Below, piece after piece: positions 60,545 through 64,000 of a DNA stretch of 64,000 nt (positions are counted from its first letter, which is position 1; each line of letters begins with the position of its first letter). A model generated the notes under the pieces. That model worked only from the letters and a program-made list of their open reading frames with translations, made no database searches and was not told the origin of the DNA. A program made the translations under genes and the position numbers. The stretch comes from Streptomyces rubiginosohelvolus (lineage in GTDB: Bacteria > Actinomycetota > Actinomycetes > Streptomycetales > Streptomycetaceae). Where the stretch lies: contig NZ_BMTW01000002.1 in the NCBI RefSeq assembly GCF_014649875.1, positions 186,001 through 250,000 of the forward strand, read 5' to 3'.

Positions 60545-61744
60545 CTAAGTGAAGGCAGGAGTGGCCACGGGGAGGGTGCTCTCCAAAAGGGTTGAATCCC
60601 CCATCTCGCTGAGCACCAGGGCGAGTGCGCCCAGCACCTCGGCACGGCCGCCGAGCGCCCCGGGAAGGACCGAGAGCTGCCGGGCGGCGCTGGGGATCGC
60701 GTACCGCGACACGGAGTCCCGTATGGGCCCCAGGACCAGCTCCCCGGCCTCCGCCAGCGAGCCGCCGAGCACGACGCGGCTGGGGTTGAGCAGATTGCAC
60801 AGGTTGGCCACACCGCTGCCTATGTGGCGGCCCACGTCCCCGATCACCCGGCGGCACCCCGGGTCGCCCTCCCGGGCCAGCTGGACCACCCGCTCCATGG
60901 TCAGCCCGGGGCCGTGGCTGGGCTGGAGCAGCGGCAGGACGTACCGGGCGGCGGTGAAGGTCTCCAGGCAGCCGCGGTTGCCGCAGCGGCAGACCGGGCC
61001 CGACTCGTCGAGCGTGATGTGCCCGATCTCGCCGGCCGTGCCGCCGGGGCCCCGGTAGATGGTCCCGTCGATCACCAGACCGGCGCCGACGCCGCTGGCC
61101 ACCTTGATGTACGCGAGGTCCTTGACGCCCCGGCCGCTCCCCCAGACCAGCTCGCCCAGCGCCCCGAGGTTGGCGTCGTTGTCGACGTACACGGGCACGC
61201 CGAGGCGGCCGGAGAGCTCCTCGCTGGGGTTGATGCCCGTCCAGCCCGGCAGGATCGAGGTGGAGCCCAGCGTGCCGGACTCGACGTCGATGGGGCCCGG
61301 TACGCCGAGACCGACGCCGATCACCTTGTCCGGGCCGATCCCGGTGGCCTCGATCAGCCGCTTGACCAGCACCTCGGCGCGGTCGAAGCCCTCGGCGGAG
61401 GAGGCGTCGACGTCCAGCGGCTCGGACTCCTCGGCGAGGACCTGGTGGGCGAGGTTGCCGACGGCGACGCGCAGATGCGTATGGCCGAAGTCGACGCCGA
61501 TGACGATGCCCGCGTCGCCGCTGAGCGAGACGCTGCGGGCCCGCCGGCCGCCCGCCGAGGTGGGCGTGACCTCGACCGTTCCGCCGTCCTTCAGCTCCCG
61601 GACGATATTGGAGACCGTGGCCGCGGAGAGGCCGGTGCTCCGGGCGATCTCCGCCTGGGTGAGCGATCCCGCCATCCGTACGGCGCGGACGACCCGCTCC
61701 AGATTGGCCCTGTGCAGCGATGTCTGCGACCCGGGAGTCTCCAT
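60545..61744 (-). CDS. rok7B7: ROK family transcriptional regulator Rok7B7
   Basis: 399 residues from ATG 61744 (METPGSQTSLHRANLERVVR); GTG 61756 is an alternative. Winged-helix N-terminus (MAGSLTQAEIARSTGLSAAT, VSNIVRELKDGG), then the sugar-kinase-like ROK fold: IVIGVDFGHTHLRVAVGNL (ATP/DxG motif), VDNDANLGALGELVWGSGRG, EIGHITLDESGPVCRCGNRG (zinc Cys cluster CxCGxxGC) and a tail. In S. coelicolor Rok7B7 represses xylFGH and affects carbon catabolite control, development and antibiotic production. The xyl genes lie directly downstream. Confidence 0.93.
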   Translation of the reverse strand: METPGSQTSLHRANLERVVRAVRMAGSLTQAEIARSTGLSAATVSNIVRELKDGGTVEVTPTSAGGRRARSVSLSGDAGIVIGVDFGHTHLRVAVGNLAHQVLAEESEPLDVDASSAEGFDRAEVLVKRLIEATGIGPDKVIGVGLGVPGPIDVESGTLGSTSILPGWTGINPSEELSGRLGVPVYVDNDANLGALGELVWGSGRGVKDLAYIKVASGVGAGLVIDGTIYRGPGGTAGEIGHITLDESGPVCRCGNRGCLETFTAARYVLPLLQPSHGPGLTMERVVQLAREGDPGCRRVIGDVGRHIGSGVANLCNLLNPSRVVLGGSLAEAGELVLGPIRDSVSRYAIPSAARQLSVLPGALGGRAEVLGALALVLSEMGDSTLLESTLPVATPAFT

Positions 61745-61897
61745 CGACTCATCCACTCCTGCCCTTGGCGGGCGGTCCCTGAGGACCGCCCCGGCCGGGG
61801 CCGCAGCGATGAGACCCCGGCTTCCTCCAACATGTGAACTCTAAGCTGACCGTTCGGGGGTGCCTCCCGTCAAGACCTGAGCACCGGCGCACCCCGT

Positions 61898-61946
61898 AAC
61901 GGCCCGGTGCCCCGGCGGATCGAGTCCGCCGGGGCACCGGGCCGTT
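61898..61946. terminator. Terminator of the ngc-type operon
   Basis: Perfect 22-bp stem, arms 61898-61919 and 61925-61946, loop TCGAG. The left arm begins AACGGCCCGGTGCCCC. It follows the ngcG stop by 24 nt. Confidence 0.93.
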
Positions 61947-61970
61947 GTGGATACGTGACCTTCGGGTGGC

Positions 61971-62921
61971 CTACTTCAGCGCGCCCGCCGTCAGTCCGGA
62001 GACGACCTGGCGCTGGAAGATGATGTACGCGGCCAGCACGGGCAGCATCGCGATCACCAGACCGGCGAAGAGGCCGGAGTAGTCGCCCTTGTAGCCCTGG
62101 CTGGCGGCCAGCTCCACCAGGCCCTGCGCCAGCACCCGCTTCTCCGGGTCGGTGTTCAGCACCGTCGGCAGCATGTACTGGTTCCACTGCCCCAGGAAGT
62201 TGAAGATCCCGACGCTGATCAGGCCGGGCTTGGCCATCGGCAGCATGACCTGGAAGAACGTGCGGGTGTGCGAGGCCCCGTCGATGATCGACGCCTCCGC
62301 CACCGAGGTCGGCAGCGTACGGAAGAACGAGGTCAGGAAGAACACGGTGAACGGCAGCGAGTACGCGATGTACACGAGGATCAGGCCGTGGATCGTGTTC
62401 AGCAGCCCCATGTTGTCCATGACGTAGAACAGCGGGACCAGCGCCAGCATGATCGGGAAGCTCATGCCGCCGACGAACAAGAAGTAAATGAAGCGGTTCC
62501 CGGGGAACTCGAAGCGGGCCAGCACATAGGCGGCCATGGACCCGAGGACCAGGGTGCCGGTGAGCGAGCCGCCCACCACCAGGATGGTGTTCAGGAAGTA
62601 CTCGCTCATGTGGGCCTGGCTCCAGGCCCGGCCCCAGGCGTCGAAGCTCAGCGAACTGGGCAGCGACCACGGAGTGTTGAAGATGTCCGAGTCCGTCTTG
62701 AACGAGGACATCACCGCCCAGAACAGCGGCAGGACGACCATGATCGCCCACAGGATCAGCATCCCGTGCGAGAAGACGTTGAGGACGGTGCCCTCGCTGC
62801 TCTTCGCGGGGGCGGAGGCGCCCTTGGAGACCGTGCCGGCCCGCTGGGCCGGGACCTTGGCCGCGTCGGCGTCGGACGGGGTTCCGGAGGGCCCGGACGG
62901 AGGGGTGTCAGTGGTCTTCAT
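61971..62921 (-). CDS. ngcG: Carbohydrate ABC transporter permease NgcG-like
   Basis: 316 residues; ATG 62921 shares one base with the ngcF stop (TGATG). Six membrane helices of the MalG type after a ~45-residue Pro/Ser/Ala cytoplasmic tail. The EAA loop is VAEASIIDGASHTRTFFQVM and LPMAKPGL, for contact with the ATPase. Gene position next to rok7B7 and xylFGH matches ngcEFG of streptomycetes, which import GlcNAc and chitobiose; no ATPase gene is present, so a shared MsiK-like ATPase is expected. Confidence 0.88.
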   Translation of the reverse strand: MKTTDTPPSGPSGTPSDADAAKVPAQRAGTVSKGASAPAKSSEGTVLNVFSHGMLILWAIMVVLPLFWAVMSSFKTDSDIFNTPWSLPSSLSFDAWGRAWSQAHMSEYFLNTILVVGGSLTGTLVLGSMAAYVLARFEFPGNRFIYFLFVGGMSFPIMLALVPLFYVMDNMGLLNTIHGLILVYIAYSLPFTVFFLTSFFRTLPTSVAEASIIDGASHTRTFFQVMLPMAKPGLISVGIFNFLGQWNQYMLPTVLNTDPEKRVLAQGLVELAASQGYKGDYSGLFAGLVIAMLPVLAAYIIFQRQVVSGLTAGALK

Positions 62922-63841
62922 CAGAACTCCAGCCGCTCGCGCCGGCCCACCCGCATGACGATGGCGGCGAACGCCAGCGTCACGATGAGCAGGGCGACAC
63001 CGATCGTGGTCGCGTAGCCCGCCTGTCCGTCACGGAACGCCGACTGGTACACGTACAGCGGCAGGACGGTGGTCGAGTAGTCGGGCCCGCCGGGACCGAC
63101 GCTCATGATGTGGACGATGGCGAAGCCCTCGGCGCCGAGCGCCAGGATGCCCATGTAGACCCAGCCGGACTGGACCGTGTCCCACAGCAGGGGCAGCGTG
63201 ATCCGGAAGAAGGTCGTGAAGCGGCTCGCCCCGTCCAGCAGGGCCGCCTCGTAGAAGTCCTTGGGGATGGAGGCCATGCCCGCGGAGAACAGCACCACGA
63301 AGAAGCCGGTGGTGCACCAGACGAGGACCGCCATGATGACCCACAGGGCCAGGTTCGGGTCGCCCAGCCAGTCCGGTACGTCCTTGAAACCGACGGCCTT
63401 CAGCGTGCCGTTGATCATGCCCTGGGCCGGGTCGAAGGCGAACTGGAACAGGATGGCCACGATCGCGATCGAGAGCACCTGCGGGAAGAAGTACGCGATC
63501 TTGTAGAACCCCGAGCCCCGTACGCCGGTGACGGCGGCGCCCTTGCGGCGCCGCCCGCCCACGTTGAGCATGAAGGCGAAGAAGAGCGCGAGGCCCAGCG
63601 TCACCAGCGGGAGCAGCACCGCCAGCAGCACACTGTGCTGCAGCGATTTCCAGAAGACGTCGTCGTCCAGCATCTTGGTGTAGTTGTCGAACCCGACCAT
63701 CTTGAAGTCGGGACTCAGACCCGTCCAGTCCGTGAACGAGTAGTAGATGGACTGGATGAAGGGCCAGATGACGAAGATGACGTACAACGTCATCGGGACC
63801 ACCAAGAACCCGACTATGAACCGGTATTTACCGTGTTGCAT
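62921..63841 (-). CDS. ngcF: Carbohydrate ABC transporter permease NgcF-like
   Basis: 306 residues from ATG 63841. MalF-type permease with six membrane helices: IVGFLVVPMTLYVIFVIWPF, LLAVLLPLVTLGLALFFAFM, KIAYFFPQVLSIAIVAILFQ, LALWVIMAVLVWCTTGFFVV and others. The EAA loop is IPKDFYEAALLDGASRFTTF with FRITLPLL. Heterodimeric partner of NgcG. Lies 49 nt after the binding-protein gene. Confidence 0.88.
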   Translation of the reverse strand: MQHGKYRFIVGFLVVPMTLYVIFVIWPFIQSIYYSFTDWTGLSPDFKMVGFDNYTKMLDDDVFWKSLQHSVLLAVLLPLVTLGLALFFAFMLNVGGRRRKGAAVTGVRGSGFYKIAYFFPQVLSIAIVAILFQFAFDPAQGMINGTLKAVGFKDVPDWLGDPNLALWVIMAVLVWCTTGFFVVLFSAGMASIPKDFYEAALLDGASRFTTFFRITLPLLWDTVQSGWVYMGILALGAEGFAIVHIMSVGPGGPDYSTTVLPLYVYQSAFRDGQAGYATTIGVALLIVTLAFAAIVMRVGRRERLEF

Positions 63842-63890
63842 CGTTACCGACTCCGACCTTCCCGTGCTGCCCGCCGCTGGTGACGCGTGG

Positions 63891-64000
63891 TCACTGGTGC
63901 TTGAAGTGCTTGATGGACTGGTCCTTGGCGGTCGCGTCGGCGAAGGCCTGGATCTTCTTGATGGTCTCGGCCGGCTTGGCGCGGCCGGCCATCATCTCGC
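63891..64000 (-). CDS. ngcE: Sugar-binding lipoprotein NgcE-like, C-terminal end only
   Basis: Only the last 36 codons are in the window, ending at TGA 63891-63893. They read EMMAGRAKPAETIKKIQAFA and finish in IKHFKHQ, a helix like the C-terminus of family 1 extracellular solute-binding proteins. Placement directly before two sugar permeases supports the call; the specificity is inferred from synteny. Confidence 0.7.
   Translation of the reverse strand, partial: EMMAGRAKPAETIKKIQAFADATAKDQSIKHFKHQ

Overview
The window is high-GC chromosomal DNA with strong third-position GC bias, GTG and TTG starts, ATGA/GTGA gene overlaps, WhiI, a Rok7B7-type regulator, the ATP-binding protein / XRE-DUF5753 / DUF397 triad and Stealth proteins. 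Together these mark a Streptomyces. From memory, the gene order from hemQ/hemG through whiI, fadAB, dxs, xylFGH and rok7B7 to the ngc transporter matches the S. coelicolor SCO60xx region. I see no tRNA, rRNA, insertion sequence, prophage or CRISPR array.

Layout. 1-5850: a membrane Ser/Thr kinase with an extracellular ligand-binding domain (3' end outside the window), a lipoprotein just upstream of it, an alpha/beta hydrolase and an orphan GTPase-associated protein 1 (GAP1)-type protein. 5876-13168: small accessory genes, namely an uncharacterised protein, a VOC protein divergent from a MarR regulator with a doubled operator, a dienelactone-hydrolase-like protein, the ATPase/XRE/DUF397 triad and several uncharacterised proteins. 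13280-23872: mostly housekeeping, with msrB, murC, a RibD-like reductase, zapE, OsmC, a PhoX-type phosphatase, a polysaccharide deacetylase, AIM24, a PTH2 protein and a DUF4142 protein. 23995-26417: a DUF692 (MNIO) iron oxidase next to a membrane protein with a Gly/Ser/Cys tail. 26565-34932: a secreted peptidase, hemQ-hemG, a DUF4349 lipoprotein, a flavin oxidoreductase, hemE and DUF3000. 35145-41423: the developmental regulator whiI behind a sigma-WhiG-like promoter, a RNase D-like protein, a ferritin-like protein and fadA-fadB.

41480-52726 is a cell-envelope glycopolymer island. A leftward operon carries a beta-propeller-like protein, three Stealth-family proteins (one with degenerate motifs), a GT4 glycosyltransferase and an SGNH/Ig-like protein. 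A LytR-CpsA-Psr ligase is divergent from it. 52766-56726 holds a NYN-like protein, an amino-acid permease and dxs. 56891-64000 is sugar uptake: xylH-xylG-xylF, the ROK regulator rok7B7, and the 3' part of an ngcEFG-type GlcNAc/chitobiose transporter.

Most functional calls rest on recognised families. The observations most worth follow-up are the MNIO plus Cys-rich membrane protein pair, the 17-triplet collagen-like insert inside the kinase domain, the Stealth trio with its apparent pseudoenzyme, and several perfect palindromes, including one 48-bp hairpin whose two ends are the stop codons of convergent genes.
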